Origin: Anaerolineales bacterium
GTDB taxonomy: Bacteria; Chloroflexota; Anaerolineae; Anaerolineales; Villigracilaceae
Length of the DNA stretch: 64,000 nucleotides
NCBI GenBank assembly: GCA_026928255.1
Contig: JAIXKJ010000008.1
Coordinates: 155,332 to 219,331, forward strand
Direction of reading: 5' to 3'
Both the position numbers and the translations under genes were made by a program. Under the pieces are notes generated by a model. The model was given only the letters and a program-made list of their open reading frames with translations. It was not told the origin of the DNA and did no database searches. Each line of letters begins with the position of its first letter. Within the stretch, counting starts at the first letter, position 1. Shown piece after piece: positions 17,387 through 26,900 of this stretch.

Positions 17387-18904
17387 CTACTCGCTGTTCT
17401 TCAACTCGTAAATTAGGTAATCGTCTTTCGCTATTGTAACGGAATAGCGCTCGTCTAAAAATGCGCGCAGTTCGGGGAAGTCGCGGCTGGCGTCCGCGCC
17501 GCTGACCCAGGGTTTATCAATGGCGCTGACTTCGACAATGAAACGCGGCGGCGACGTCTGCAGTTGAGTCAGAAAGTCGGCGCGAAGAGATTGGACGTAG
17601 GGGGTTGAAACGTGATGATAAAAGTAAAAGTCAAAAACATAATGCGTAGCCAACGGCGCGCGGACGCGCAACATAGCCAGCAACGCGCCGCCCGTCCAAT
17701 CTAAATCTTGGACGGCGTCGCCAGGTTGCAGTTCGCTTTGGAGGAAGTCCGCAATTTGGGCGGCGCGGTCGGTGGAGGTAACAATCGCCTCGCCGCGCAG
17801 TTGACGGAGGAAGGTTTGCGAGGGACGGACGGAAAAAAAGATAACGAAGAGGAAAATAGCGTAAGTAATTGATAATTGGTAATTAGGGATTAGGATTTGA
17901 GAACGGTTTGAAAGAATTGAGGAGGATAGAAGAATAAGACAATAAAGAAACGGCAGGTAATGGTAGGGGAAGAATTGTCCGCTGAGGGCGGGGTAGAGGG
18001 CGTAAACCAAAGCGAGGCCGGCGAGAAGATAAGTTTGACGCTTGCGGTTTAGGAGAACGCCCAAGGCGGCGGGGATAAGCCAGAGGCCATGTCCGCCGAA
18101 GCGCCAAAGTTGAGAAAATAAATAAGCGGCGCGTTCGTTCGCAGGGACGATTTCCATTGCGCCGTTGATTTGGGCGTAGAGCGGAACGTAGTTACGGACA
18201 ATGTCTAAAAAGGGATTCAGCGCGTTGACGGAAATTAGCCAAAGGATAATCCCTAAAACTGGAATGGAAAATCCGAGAACGAAGGGGAAGAAAATTTCGC
18301 GGACGAGAGATGGCAGAGAAAACTTTGAGCGGCGAAAAAAGTCGGTTGTGTCGAAAAATATAAATGGCAGGAGTCCGAGGGCGGCGTGCGGTTTGAGAGT
18401 CGCCGCCAGCCCGTAGAGGAATCCTAAAATTAGGCGTTTGCGAAAAGTCAGAGAGTCGCGCGCGCCGATCCAAATTGAAAGGGCAATGAAAATCAAAATC
18501 AAATATTCGCGTTGCAAGGAGAGCGAAGGTCCGCCTTGCAGGTATGCGAGTCCGAAGAGAACGGGCGCGGCGCAGGCGCTGAGTTTTCCGTCGCGGCGCA
18601 GGGCGTAAAAAGTAACGGCGGACAGCACGGACAAAATGGCGAGGTCGAGCAGGCGGACGCGGGTTGCGCCGAAGTTTGTGAGCGCGGCGAAAAAATAATA
18701 GGCGAGGTAAGCGCCCGGCATTTGGAAGTCGAAAAAATCGCGGTAAGGGACGCGCCCGTTTTGCATGAGGAAGGCTTCGTAGAAAAGCGGGGCTTCGTCG
18801 TGCGCGAGCGGCCAGCGGAGCGAAAACGCCGCTTGCGCGAGGAGCAAAGCGGCGAGGATAATCAAGCAGACGGCGGCGGCGCGCTGAAAAATTTTAGGCG
18901 ACAA
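17387..18904 (-). CDS. GT39/ArnT-like membrane glycosyltransferase
   Basis: Polytopic protein of 505 aa from TTG 18904. After TM1 comes LAHDEAPLFYEAF, the acidic motif of the first periplasmic loop in GT-C enzymes of the ArnT/PMT type, followed by VPYRDFFDFQMPGAYLAYY; these enzymes transfer sugar from polyprenyl phosphate outside the membrane. The frame is open up to ATG 18997, but that would overlap the upstream 92-aa gene by 104 bases with a Lys/Ser-rich stretch; TTG 18904 gives an 11-base overlap and is preferred. The start is uncertain. Sugar and acceptor unknown; neighbouring genes suggest envelope glycosylation. Confidence 0.82.
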   Translation of the reverse strand: MSPKIFQRAAAVCLIILAALLLAQAAFSLRWPLAHDEAPLFYEAFLMQNGRVPYRDFFDFQMPGAYLAYYFFAALTNFGATRVRLLDLAILSVLSAVTFYALRRDGKLSACAAPVLFGLAYLQGGPSLSLQREYLILIFIALSIWIGARDSLTFRKRLILGFLYGLAATLKPHAALGLLPFIFFDTTDFFRRSKFSLPSLVREIFFPFVLGFSIPVLGIILWLISVNALNPFLDIVRNYVPLYAQINGAMEIVPANERAAYLFSQLWRFGGHGLWLIPAALGVLLNRKRQTYLLAGLALVYALYPALSGQFFPYHYLPFLYCLILLSSSILSNRSQILIPNYQLSITYAIFLFVIFFSVRPSQTFLRQLRGEAIVTSTDRAAQIADFLQSELQPGDAVQDLDWTGGALLAMLRVRAPLATHYVFDFYFYHHVSTPYVQSLRADFLTQLQTSPPRFIVEVSAIDKPWVSGADASRDFPELRAFLDERYSVTIAKDDYLIYELKNSE

Positions 18905-19172
18905 ATTCCCCGCCGACGATTTCTTTTTCGATGAGGTTGCGCTGCGCGTCAAATTTGAAAGTCGCTTCGAGGCGTTGAAAGCAGCGGTTTTCGCCAATCA
19001 ACACCTTGCGGACGCGGTAGGTTTCGCCGTCGTCGTAATCGGCGCTGAGGTCGTTAGCCAGGTCAATGCGCCCGACGATGATTTCGCCGCAGCGTTTACA
19101 TTTGACGCTGAAACGATATTCGGCGCGGCGAGTTGGGGATTGGGAGGAAAAAAGTTTTTTGAAGAAGTTCAT
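18894..19172 (-). CDS. Small CxxC protein of unknown function
   Basis: A 92-aa protein with a basic amphipathic N-terminus (MNFFKKLFSS) and one CKRCGEII motif that could be half of a zinc knuckle. The rest is charged and predicted to be beta-rich (GETYRVRKVLIGENRCFQRLEATFKF). No family recognised. Its promoter is excellent and lies so close to ATG that the mRNA is probably leaderless. It overlaps the next gene by 11 bases, so it appears to be the first gene of the operon running to 15458. Confidence 0.75.
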   Translation of the reverse strand: MNFFKKLFSSQSPTRRAEYRFSVKCKRCGEIIVGRIDLANDLSADYDDGETYRVRKVLIGENRCFQRLEATFKFDAQRNLIEKEIVGGEFVA

Positions 19173-19179
19173 GGCGGGA

Positions 19180-19208
19180 ATTATACGCCATGCGATTTTT
19201 TAAGACAA
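19180..19208 (-). promoter_or_regulatory. Promoter of a probably leaderless operon
   Basis: On the minus strand TTGTCT (19208-19203), a 17-nt spacer and consensus TATAAT (19185-19180) stand 7 nt before ATG 19172. The start of transcription should coincide with the start codon. No SD is present. Confidence 0.65.
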
Positions 19209-19233
19209 AGGAGGCGCGGAAATCGGCTGTGAT

Positions 19234-19617
19234 TTATGGCTGTAAAGCGACGATATTTTCAAGAGACGTATTTAGAGTCTTTGCAATAGCGGATAAAACT
19301 TCAACTGAGCCCGTTCGTTTATTCGTTTCTAATTGCGATAAATAGGGAATGCTAATGCCAGATTTTTCAGCGACTTCTTGTTGAGACATTTTACGAAATT
19401 CGCGCCACACTTTTATTGCGTTTTCGCCGTCGAGAATAGCGTCCACAATTTCGCTGGGAATCAATTCGTCGTCGCCGCGCTGCAAGGATTTTTTCGCGTT
19501 GTCGTAATCTTGAACGTCGAGCAACATTTCCGCTTTTTCCACGAGTTCCAAATACGTTTCGTAAGGAACGACAGCCCATTCTGGTCGATCATTTTTTTTG
19601 ATTATTTGAGCGCTCAT
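19234..19617 (-). CDS. XRE-family antitoxin with Phd-like N-terminus
   Basis: A 127-aa antitoxin. The first half (AVVPYETYLELVEKAEMLLD) resembles the Phd/YefM strand-helix region; the C-terminal half is a clear HTH_XRE domain (WREFRKMSQQEVAEKSGISI, PYLSQLETNKR, LSAIAKTLNTSLENIV). It would neutralise the RelE-like toxin and repress the operon through the palindrome at 19880-19896. Its ATG overlaps the toxin stop by 4 bases (ATGA). Toxin-first order, as in higBA-type modules. Confidence 0.92.
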   Translation of the reverse strand: MSAQIIKKNDRPEWAVVPYETYLELVEKAEMLLDVQDYDNAKKSLQRGDDELIPSEIVDAILDGENAIKVWREFRKMSQQEVAEKSGISIPYLSQLETNKRTGSVEVLSAIAKTLNTSLENIVALQP

Positions 19618-19871
19618 TGATATGCCTCGCCTCTTGGGGCAATTTTCAAAACAACAATGACAATTTCTTTTTTATTGATTTCGTAAATAATTCGCCAATC
19701 TCCGACTCGCAAGCGATAGCCGTCTCTGCCTTGAAGTTTTTTCGCGTTGGGAATCTGTGCGAACGGGTCAACGGCGACTTGCTTTATTTTTTCTCGAATC
19801 AAATTCGCCGTATTACGCGGCATTTTTAGCAACGCTTTGACAGATTGAGTTGTGTAGGTTATTTTGTACAC
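19614..19871 (-). CDS. RelE/ParE-family toxin
   Basis: An 85-aa RelE-fold protein. Typical elements: MYKITYTTQSVKALLKMPRN, the helix NLIREKIKQVAVDPF, the strand KLQGRDGYRLRVGDWRIIYEI with conserved Arg residues, and IVIVVLKIAPRGEAY at the end. These match ribosome-dependent mRNA interferases of the RelE group. The start codon is GTG 19871, with no SD; a -10-like TAATAT stands 6 nt upstream. It is followed by the XRE antitoxin in an overlapping operon. Confidence 0.92.
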   Translation of the reverse strand: MYKITYTTQSVKALLKMPRNTANLIREKIKQVAVDPFAQIPNAKKLQGRDGYRLRVGDWRIIYEINKKEIVIVVLKIAPRGEAYQ

Positions 19872-19879
19872 GTTTCAAT

Positions 19880-19896
19880 ATTAGCATATTGCTAAT
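19880..19896. promoter_or_regulatory. Palindromic operator of the relE/xre operon
   Basis: ATTAGCA, 3 nt, TGCTAAT form a perfect inverted repeat with 7-bp arms, ending 9 nt before the GTG start at 19871. A possible promoter on the minus strand, TTGCGT-17 nt-TAATAT, is overlapped by it, which suits autorepression by the antitoxin. Confidence 0.7.
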
Positions 19897-19934
19897 AAAC
19901 ACGCAATGATATTTTCGCTCATTGCCGTTTATTT

Positions 19935-20858
19935 TTAGCCAAAATTATTCGCCACGCGCAACAGCACGCCGTTTTGCGACGGGTCTTGCAAGAGGATGCC
20001 TTCGTCGGTTTGATTGTAGGGAATGCCCGCCGCTTCCACGCGGGCGACGACTTCGGCGCGGGCGGAAAGATTCGGGTAGGCAATGGTCAGGCAGCGCAGA
20101 CCAACCGCGTCGGACGGAGGCGGCGGCGCGTTGCGTCCCTGCCAGATGTTGAGTCCGATGTGGTGGTGGTATCCGCCAGCGGAGACGAACGCCATGCCGA
20201 ATTCCGTTGCGTAGCCGCGCAGGTCAAAGCCGAGAAGCCCGTGATAAAAATCCAGCGCTTCGGGGATGTCGCGCACGTGCAGGTGGACGTGCCCCATGCG
20301 CGTTGCGGAGGAGACGGGCGCGTCGAGGCGCTCGTCCTTTTCGAGATGCGTCATCAGCGCGTCCACGTCGAGCGCTTCGCGCCCGTCGCTCCAACGCCCG
20401 TCCGCCCAGCGGGTTTCGTAGACGCCGTCCTTAAAAGTCCACGCGCCGTCTTCGGGCGATTCGCAATAAAGTTCAATGCCGTTGCCTTCGGGGTCGTTAA
20501 GGTAAGTGGTTTTGGTCATCACATGATCAGTGGGCGCGTTGGGAATTTTCAAAGCGAAGAGACGCGCCAGAGCGCGGGCGAGTTCGCGGCGATTGGGAAA
20601 GAGAACCGCGAAATGATATAAGCCCGTTACGCCGCGATAGCGTTTGAGATTTGACTCCTCGACGAGATGCAGCAAGTCCGCGCCGTTGGGCGCGCCCAAG
20701 ACGGCGCGATTGCCTTCGCGCACGCGCAGAACAAACCCCAGCGCGTTTTCATAAAAACGGATTTGATTGTCCAAGTCCGCGACGGTCAGCGAGACATAGC
20801 CGACCTGCGTGGCGGGGTGAACGGAAAATTCGCCAAGCGTTTTAATTTGAGTTTTCAT
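19935..20858 (-). CDS. Two-domain VOC (glyoxalase/extradiol dioxygenase) protein
   Basis: A 307-aa protein with two vicinal-oxygen-chelate modules: residues 15-135 (VGYVSLTVADLDNQIRFYENALGF ... DPEGNGIELY, quoted in parts) and 185-305 (MGHVHLHVRDIPEALDFYHGLLGFD ... DPSQNGVLLRV). It matches the CatE/YfiE group annotated as catechol-2,3-dioxygenase. Metal ligands His and Glu occur at the expected ends (GHVHLHV; GIELY). The second half contains GGYHHHIGLNIW, typical of this group. No aromatic-degradation genes are nearby, so the substrate is open. Single gene with a terminator-bounded neighbour upstream. Confidence 0.88.
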   Translation of the reverse strand: MKTQIKTLGEFSVHPATQVGYVSLTVADLDNQIRFYENALGFVLRVREGNRAVLGAPNGADLLHLVEESNLKRYRGVTGLYHFAVLFPNRRELARALARLFALKIPNAPTDHVMTKTTYLNDPEGNGIELYCESPEDGAWTFKDGVYETRWADGRWSDGREALDVDALMTHLEKDERLDAPVSSATRMGHVHLHVRDIPEALDFYHGLLGFDLRGYATEFGMAFVSAGGYHHHIGLNIWQGRNAPPPPSDAVGLRCLTIAYPNLSARAEVVARVEAAGIPYNQTDEGILLQDPSQNGVLLRVANNFG

Positions 20859-20873
20859 TTTTTACCTGTAAAC

Positions 20874-20903
20874 AAAACTCCGAAAGCGCGGCTTCGGAGT
20901 TTT
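20874..20903 (-). terminator. Terminator of the CDGSH gene
   Basis: An 11-bp perfect stem (AAAACTCCGAA with TTCGGAGTTTT) and an 8-nt loop lie 5 bases after the CDGSH stop on the minus strand, with U-rich sequence following. Confidence 0.75.
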
Positions 20904-20908
20904 ATCAA

Positions 20909-21142
20909 TTACGCAGTTTCGATTTCGACCACCCGCAAAGTCAGTAAACTTTCGGGGGCTTCAAAGCCGATTTTCTTGTGCGTCCCGTCGCAGAAGGGCT
21001 TGTTGGCGGAATGTCCGCAACGACAAAGCGCGACCATTTTTTCGACGGATTTCGTAACGCCCTCGGCGTCGGTGAAAGTGAAATTGCCGGGGATGAGGTA
21101 CGGTCCGTTTTTGGCGGCTTTGATTTCGAGATTTTCAGACAT
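20909..21142 (-). CDS. CDGSH iron-sulfur domain protein
   Basis: A 77-aa protein with one complete CDGSH motif, CRCGHSANKPFCDGTHKKIGF, whose three cysteines and one histidine bind a 2Fe-2S cluster. Short, soluble and without a membrane anchor, it belongs to the bacterial mitoNEET-like group; the partner is unknown. AAGGAG lies upstream of ATG. It lies 71 bases after the end of the DUF2298 gene and has its own terminator, so it may be the last cistron of the envelope operon or independent. Confidence 0.93.
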   Translation of the reverse strand: MSENLEIKAAKNGPYLIPGNFTFTDAEGVTKSVEKMVALCRCGHSANKPFCDGTHKKIGFEAPESLLTLRVVEIETA

Positions 21143-21213
21143 GCTTCGAGAACTCCTTGAGAATAAAGTGATAACGGCTTTATTGACAACGACTTCTCGG
21201 CGCTTCTTACTTT

Positions 21214-23661
21214 CTACTTTTGCGGCGCTTCGTAGATGAGCGTATTCCCCTCTTGGAAAATTGACGTTAAATGGGCGCGAAATTTTTCGTCCAAAACGCG
21301 CATGGAGTTGCGCTCTAAATTTCCAATCACGATGTAGCGAATGTGATATTTTTCGATGATCGCTTGCGCTTCGTTCCAGCGCGGCGTAACGTAAAGCAGA
21401 TTAATATCTTCCTGCCGCGAGCCTTGCAACTCCATGCCGCCGCGCCATTGCGACTCGTGCCCAGGCCAACCCAAGACGGCCGGATAGCCGCTATACGTCG
21501 AGATGCGCCCATAATAACTGTAACTTCCGCCGACGGCTTCGGCAACGACTCCTTCGGGACGAGTCAGCAGAAATTTAATGGCATCCGCGTCTTCCGGGTT
21601 TTCGCGTTGAATGCGCGCGAAGTCGTCGAGGGAGTAGCCGAAGGGCGGTTTGAAATCGTTGGATTTTGTGGCAATACCCAAAGCGGGGTACAACGCGCCG
21701 CAGAAAATGACGACGCCTAAAATAACGCGGACGAACCAATTAGAAAATCCGCGCAGGGATTGAATCAGCCAGCCCGCGCCAAAGGCGGCAACCAGACTCC
21801 ACAAAATCCAGGCTTGATAGTAAAACTTAAAAATCGTGTTAATGCGATAACCGAATTGATCGCGCAGGTAAACGAACTCCGGCGCGAGAATGAGCATTGC
21901 GCCCAACGTCATCAGCAAAAAGAGGAAGGGAAAAGCGGACGGCGAATTTTGAGAATCGTCGTCGTCTGCGATTTGCGGTTTGGCGAAGAGGAAAGCCAGC
22001 GCGGGGATGAGGACTGCCGTCAGCGTGAGCAGGCTGCCAATTTGAATCAAGCGCCGTTGAAACGTCTCGAAGAGGAAGGTTGAAACGCTCATCTCATACG
22101 AGGCGAGCATTCCGTTGACGAAGTTGTTTTCCGTCGCAAAGGCTGCCGCGCCGAGCGCGAACATGAGCAGAATCAGCGCGAAGAGGAATCCCAGCCCGAT
22201 GGAGAAGCCCAACTTCCAATTGGGGCGCGTCACGCTCTTCTTCCAGAAGAAAATGAGAAAGAGAAAAATCGGGACGAGCAGCGTCCCCCACATCACCCAC
22301 AGGTGCGTCCCGCGCGCGATGTACATGAAGTTGGGCAGCAGCCCGCCCGCTTGCGAAGAGAAACCGAGATAAAAGGGAAAGTATAAAATTAACGAAAGCG
22401 CGGCGAGCGGAAAGGCGAAGAAGGTCAGGTCTTCAAGGCGCGCCCAGCGCCAGCCGCTTTCGGCGGCGCGGCGCAGGAAGAAGGCGAAGACGATAAGCGC
22501 GGCGGCGACGAGGATGTCCCAGGTATTGAGGAATGCCAGCCCGCCAAGAACCAGCGCGGCGAAGAGAAAACCGCTCCACGAGACGGGCAGACGAAAACCC
22601 GCGACGACGATTTTTGAATCGCGCCAGCCGCCGAGAAAGATGTTTAACGCCACAGCGACAGCCAGCAGGGCGAAGGGAATCGCCAACACATGCGGGTGCA
22701 AGTCGCCGAGCAAAAAAGAAAAGAAGGGAAATTCGTCAATCGCTTCGCGGAAGCCGCCGACGATGTCGTAATCTTGCATGACGCGCGAGGCGCGCCACCA
22801 CCACAGGTAGCGGTCGGGCGCCCAGCCAAGCGGAAGAAGCGGCGGCTGAGACAGTTCTTTCATGTCGAGCCAAGCCCAAAACGCGCCGCGCCACTGCCCG
22901 CTGACGGGGTCTTGCGTCCAGCCGATTCCGGCGCGGTGCAAGACTTCGAGCAAGGCTTCAAAGTTGGAGACGATGAGCAAAAAAAGCGGGGCGAACAACG
23001 CGGCAGAAATTTGCGATTTGTTGTTTTCGTCTCGCGCGGGGCGCGCCGCGCTTAGCAAGTTGAAAACCACGCCGAAAGCGCCGATTGCACCGAGCGCGAA
23101 AACGAGCGCGGTCATCAGGTTGTGCGCTAGGCTGCCCGGAATGTTGGTCAGGCGGGCGAGCATGGCGGTCATCACATAGCCGAAGTAATAGTAGGAAATG
23201 GCGTAGCCCGATAGCCAAGCGTCTTGCGGCGGAAAAGTTTCGGAGCGCAGAATGGAATTGATGAACATCAACTCCATCGGCTTTTCGGTGGAGGCGAGTT
23301 CCGAGTCGGAGGCGCGGACGAAGGCGAGGAAGGCGAAGGCGGCGAGGAAGAGAATCTCCGTCGTCAAAATTAGCGCGCGCTGCGATTTGAGAAATTGGAA
23401 GATGTCCGCTTTGTTTTTATAAAAAGCGAAGGCGCTCGACGCGGTCAACAGCGCCAAAGCGAAAAGGATTCCGCCGACGTTGTTGTGGACGAATCCGAAC
23501 GAGGCGAGAATCCAAAAGATGTAACCCCAAATCAGCAAACCCGCCGTCCGCGCGAGGACGTAGCCGCGATCGGCGAGGGCCGGGAAGAGCGCGTAGGTCA
23601 GCGGGACGGTCAGCAAGCCGAGCGCGACGAGGAGGAGATACCAGAGGAAGAATGCCAGCAT
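21214..23661 (-). CDS. DUF2298 (Chlor_Arch_YYY) membrane protein
   Basis: An 815-aa polytopic protein of DUF2298, a family typical of Chloroflexota and Archaea and named for its tyrosine-rich motif, seen here as SYYYFGYVMTAML. About 16 hydrophobic segments alternate with loops; FGDLHPHV-like LLGDLHPHVLAIPFALL and FRINTIFKFYYQAW-like segments are also conserved with the fusion protein at 23988-28844. The C-terminus (WRGGMELQGSRQEDINLLY ... RYIVIGNLERN, quoted in parts) is extracytoplasmic. The fold is like GT-C glycosyltransferases, so a lipid-linked sugar transferase role is likely but unproven. Last large gene of the envelope operon. Confidence 0.9.
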   Translation of the reverse strand: MLAFFLWYLLLVALGLLTVPLTYALFPALADRGYVLARTAGLLIWGYIFWILASFGFVHNNVGGILFALALLTASSAFAFYKNKADIFQFLKSQRALILTTEILFLAAFAFLAFVRASDSELASTEKPMELMFINSILRSETFPPQDAWLSGYAISYYYFGYVMTAMLARLTNIPGSLAHNLMTALVFALGAIGAFGVVFNLLSAARPARDENNKSQISAALFAPLFLLIVSNFEALLEVLHRAGIGWTQDPVSGQWRGAFWAWLDMKELSQPPLLPLGWAPDRYLWWWRASRVMQDYDIVGGFREAIDEFPFFSFLLGDLHPHVLAIPFALLAVAVALNIFLGGWRDSKIVVAGFRLPVSWSGFLFAALVLGGLAFLNTWDILVAAALIVFAFFLRRAAESGWRWARLEDLTFFAFPLAALSLILYFPFYLGFSSQAGGLLPNFMYIARGTHLWVMWGTLLVPIFLFLIFFWKKSVTRPNWKLGFSIGLGFLFALILLMFALGAAAFATENNFVNGMLASYEMSVSTFLFETFQRRLIQIGSLLTLTAVLIPALAFLFAKPQIADDDDSQNSPSAFPFLFLLMTLGAMLILAPEFVYLRDQFGYRINTIFKFYYQAWILWSLVAAFGAGWLIQSLRGFSNWFVRVILGVVIFCGALYPALGIATKSNDFKPPFGYSLDDFARIQRENPEDADAIKFLLTRPEGVVAEAVGGSYSYYGRISTYSGYPAVLGWPGHESQWRGGMELQGSRQEDINLLYVTPRWNEAQAIIEKYHIRYIVIGNLERNSMRVLDEKFRAHLTSIFQEGNTLIYEAPQK

Positions 23662-23670
23662 AGAAAGATT

Positions 23671-23991
23671 TTAAGCGCGAAACTCTTCGGCGGAAATGAC
23701 CGCGTCGAGGTTTAAGGCGCCGTAGAGGTGCGGAAATAAATCATCTTGCGAGATGTTATCCGCGGGGGGACCGGCGGGCGCTTCCCATTTCAGTTCGGCG
23801 GAAAGTTTGGTCTCGTCCGCCGAGAGCAAAATTAAATCGGCGCGTCCGCGATAGAAAGCGGCGGCGACTTGCGCGATTTGACGTTGAGTCGAAAAGTGGA
23901 TGAAGCCTTCCGTCCGCAAACTGGACGGCGCGTATTCGCCCGCGTCTTGCGCGGCGTTCCAATCTTCTTTTGAGGCGATGTGAAATATCAT
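23671..23991 (-). CDS. DUF952 family protein
   Basis: A 106-aa soluble protein of DUF952: MIFHIASKEDWNAAQDAGEY, EGFIHFSTQRQ, LILLSADETKL and FPHLYGALNLDAV are the family landmarks. Members are small, of unknown function, with a fold related to ADP-ribose-binding or glutathione-transferase-associated proteins. I use ATG 23991, which overlaps the stop of the fused DUF2298 gene (ATGA). It sits between two DUF2298 genes, so it is clearly part of that operon although nothing in it suggests glycan synthesis. Confidence 0.88.
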   Translation of the reverse strand: MIFHIASKEDWNAAQDAGEYAPSSLRTEGFIHFSTQRQIAQVAAAFYRGRADLILLSADETKLSAELKWEAPAGPPADNISQDDLFPHLYGALNLDAVISAEEFRA

Positions 23992-26900
23992 GGCTGTTGT
24001 CTCACGCTGTAAATCGTCGTGCTTCCGTCGTGATAGACGGCGTCCCAAAAGACTCCGTCAAATTGCGCGAACTTCGTCAAGCCGTCGGGTTCGCCGGGCG
24101 TAACGGGATACACGTTGCGCTCCAATTGCCCGACGACGATATAACGCGCGTCGTATTTTTTGAGGAAGGTCAGCGCTTCTTGAACGTCGTCGGTTTTATA
24201 GAAGGCGACGACTTCGTCCACCCGCGCTTGCACCTGCGGCGCAAACATGCCGCGCTGTTGACGTTGATGCCAATTCCAGCCGACCACGCCGGGCAAGCCC
24301 GTGTAAATTGTGAAGCGCGTACACCAGCGATATTCCGAGCAATTGGCTTCGACGATGACGGGCGAACCTTGCACGTTGTCTTGCATCCAACGAATGGCGC
24401 GGTAGTCTTCTGCCAGTTCCATCGTTTCGCCGTCCCACAGTTGGGAATGCGCCATGTATTCCATCGAGTCCAACGAATGCGGCGCGTCGGGGTTGAGTCG
24501 GTCGCCCATTTTGTCGGCGGTGGCGGTCAGCGTGAAGAGGAAAGCGCAAGCGAGCAGGATGTATAAGCCCGTTTGGAAGAAGCGCCGCTGCTTGCGCCGC
24601 CATTGGAAGATGACCGGCAACAGCCAGCCAAAGGCCGCCGCCGCGCCGACGGCGAACAGCGCCCAGGCTTGCAAATACAATTTGAAGATGGTGTTCATGC
24701 GCCCAATGTCGCCGACGAGGGCGATAAATTCGACGGCGATGGTAATCGTCAGCGCCGTGCCGATGACGAAGAGCACGAAGCGTTTTTCGTCGGGTTGATC
24801 GGGGCGCAACATTAACGTCGCGCTCCACACCGCCAGCGGAAGCGCCAACAAGCCGACGTAGGCTTTCTCTATCAAGAAGAAAACGAGAAGCGCGATGACT
24901 CCCGCCAGCGCCAATTCAATCCAAAGCGCATAGCGGCGCAGTTTGCCCAAACTGGAAACGGGCGTGGCCGCCATCCACTCGCGGGTTTCCCAAATCAACC
25001 AAGCGGCGATGATAAATAGGAACAAGCCCCATTGCGTGAAGTAGGACGAAAAAGGCGTGCGGCTCGCCGTCCAAAAGGAGATGGAGTTGTAGCCTTGCCC
25101 AAACCATTTTGAGAAAGGCGCATAAAGGAGCGAACTCAAAATGTAGAGCGCCGCCATTGCGCCCAGCGCCAGCGCGGCTTTGCCAATTAACGGCGGCAGG
25201 TTAAACCAGCCGCGCCAGTTTGCGTAGCGGAAGATTGTGTAACCCAACGCCAGCGCCGCGAGCAAATAGTAGGTGTATAAATCCCAAGTGTTGGTCGGTT
25301 TGAGCGCGCCAATCATCAACGCGCCGACGACGAAGGAAGCGATCCACTCGCCGCGAGTCAGCCGCGCGCGCGCCATGACAAACGCCAACGCCCAAGCGAT
25401 GATGAATAAAGCCAACGGCATGACGAGCATGTGCGCGTGCAAGTCGCTGTATAGGAAGGTGAAGAGCGGAAATTCGGTAATCTCGTTGCCCGGTCCCGAA
25501 GGGATGACGCGGCTGGGATTCCAGTACCATTCGCCGCGCCCAATTGGCAGCGAGGCGTGTTTGGCGAGCATTTGCCAAACGCCTTGCAACGCCCACGCCC
25601 AATGTTGAAAGAAGCCCGCGTCGGCGGGGATGTTTCCGTTTGGCGCGACGATTCGTTGCGCGGCGTTGAAGAGCATTTGAATCGTGCCGAGGTTGCCGAG
25701 AAAAACCATCAGCAAGGAAGCGCTCAATCCGCCGACCAATTTCAAATTAAGAATCGCGGCGGGGTTTTCGTCGCCTTGTAATTTCGTTTTGGAGAGCGCG
25801 GCGTAAGCGACGCTAAACGCGCCGAGCGCCGTCAGCCCGAACCAAGTCGGCAGCAAAAAGTTGTAAGCGATGGACGGCACAATGCCGAGCAGTTTGACCG
25901 GCGCGCCAGCCAGCACGAAGCCGTAATAATAATAATTAATGTAACCGCCCGCGTACCACGGGTCGTACGGCGGAAAACTGGCGCTCTTCAAAATCGCGTT
26001 GAAGTAGGAGAAATCCATCGGGCGTTCGCCGCCTTTGGAGGGATGCCATAAATCGGGGTTGCCAATGCGGATGATTAAGTCAATGACGAAGAAGGCGAGG
26101 AAGACAATTTCGGCGACGACGAAAAATTGACGTTGACGATTCCAGTCGTCTTTGAATTCTTCTTTGCGCCGCATCCACAACCCGACGCCTAAGGCGGCGA
26201 CAATGAGAAATGCAACGCCGACGCTTAAGCGCGTGTACCCGACGCCGAGCGAACCGCCCATCCACGCCAGCCAAGCCATCAGCGCCAAGCCGACGATTCT
26301 GCCTAAGGCGTAAGCGTAGGCTTTGAAACTCGGCAGCGCCAGCCGCGCTATCGGGTAAGCGCACGCGCCTAAAATAAAGATGAAGAGATACCAAATCGCC
26401 AAGCCGACGACGGGGTATTTATTTTGCAGCCAATCGTAATCGAACAGTTGCGACCAAGTTCCGCTAGCGCGTTGATTCGCCCACGCCGCCTGCGGCAACA
26501 TTAGCGTTTTGAAGTTGGAAAATTCCGGCGGAAGCAACTCGACGACTTTGCTCAAATCTACTTGATTGAAAATAGCGCGGACTTTCGCCGCGTCAAAGTT
26601 CGCCGACTTTTTGAAGATGAAAACTTTCGGGTGATCGTAAAAAGTGAAGGCTTCTTCGGCGGCGCTGTCGTTGATGACCAAGGGACCCAGCGTCGGGTAA
26701 TCGGTGAAGACGGCGACCAGGTCGTAGCCGAGTTTTCCTTGATACATGCCCGGCTCGGCGCGGTAGTAACAGGCGATGATGTCTTCGCTTTCGGGGCAGC
26801 CGATTAACTCGCGGTAGTAGAGCGTGGTCAGCGGGTAGCGTTCGGGCAGGCGGGTAATCTGCGCGTATTGGTGATTGGTCGGGATGGCGAGGTAGTCGGC

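Noticed and set aside
18905..18997. N-terminal 31-residue extension of the GT39-like protein
   Set aside because: It would overlap the upstream gene by 104 bases and is Lys/Ser/Thr-rich without hydrophobic or family similarity; TTG 18904 gives an 11-base overlap.
24196..24828. Arg-rich frames inside the DUF2298 and glycosyltransferase genes
   Set aside because: They are out-of-frame shadows of GC-rich coding sequence, without start signals or domains.
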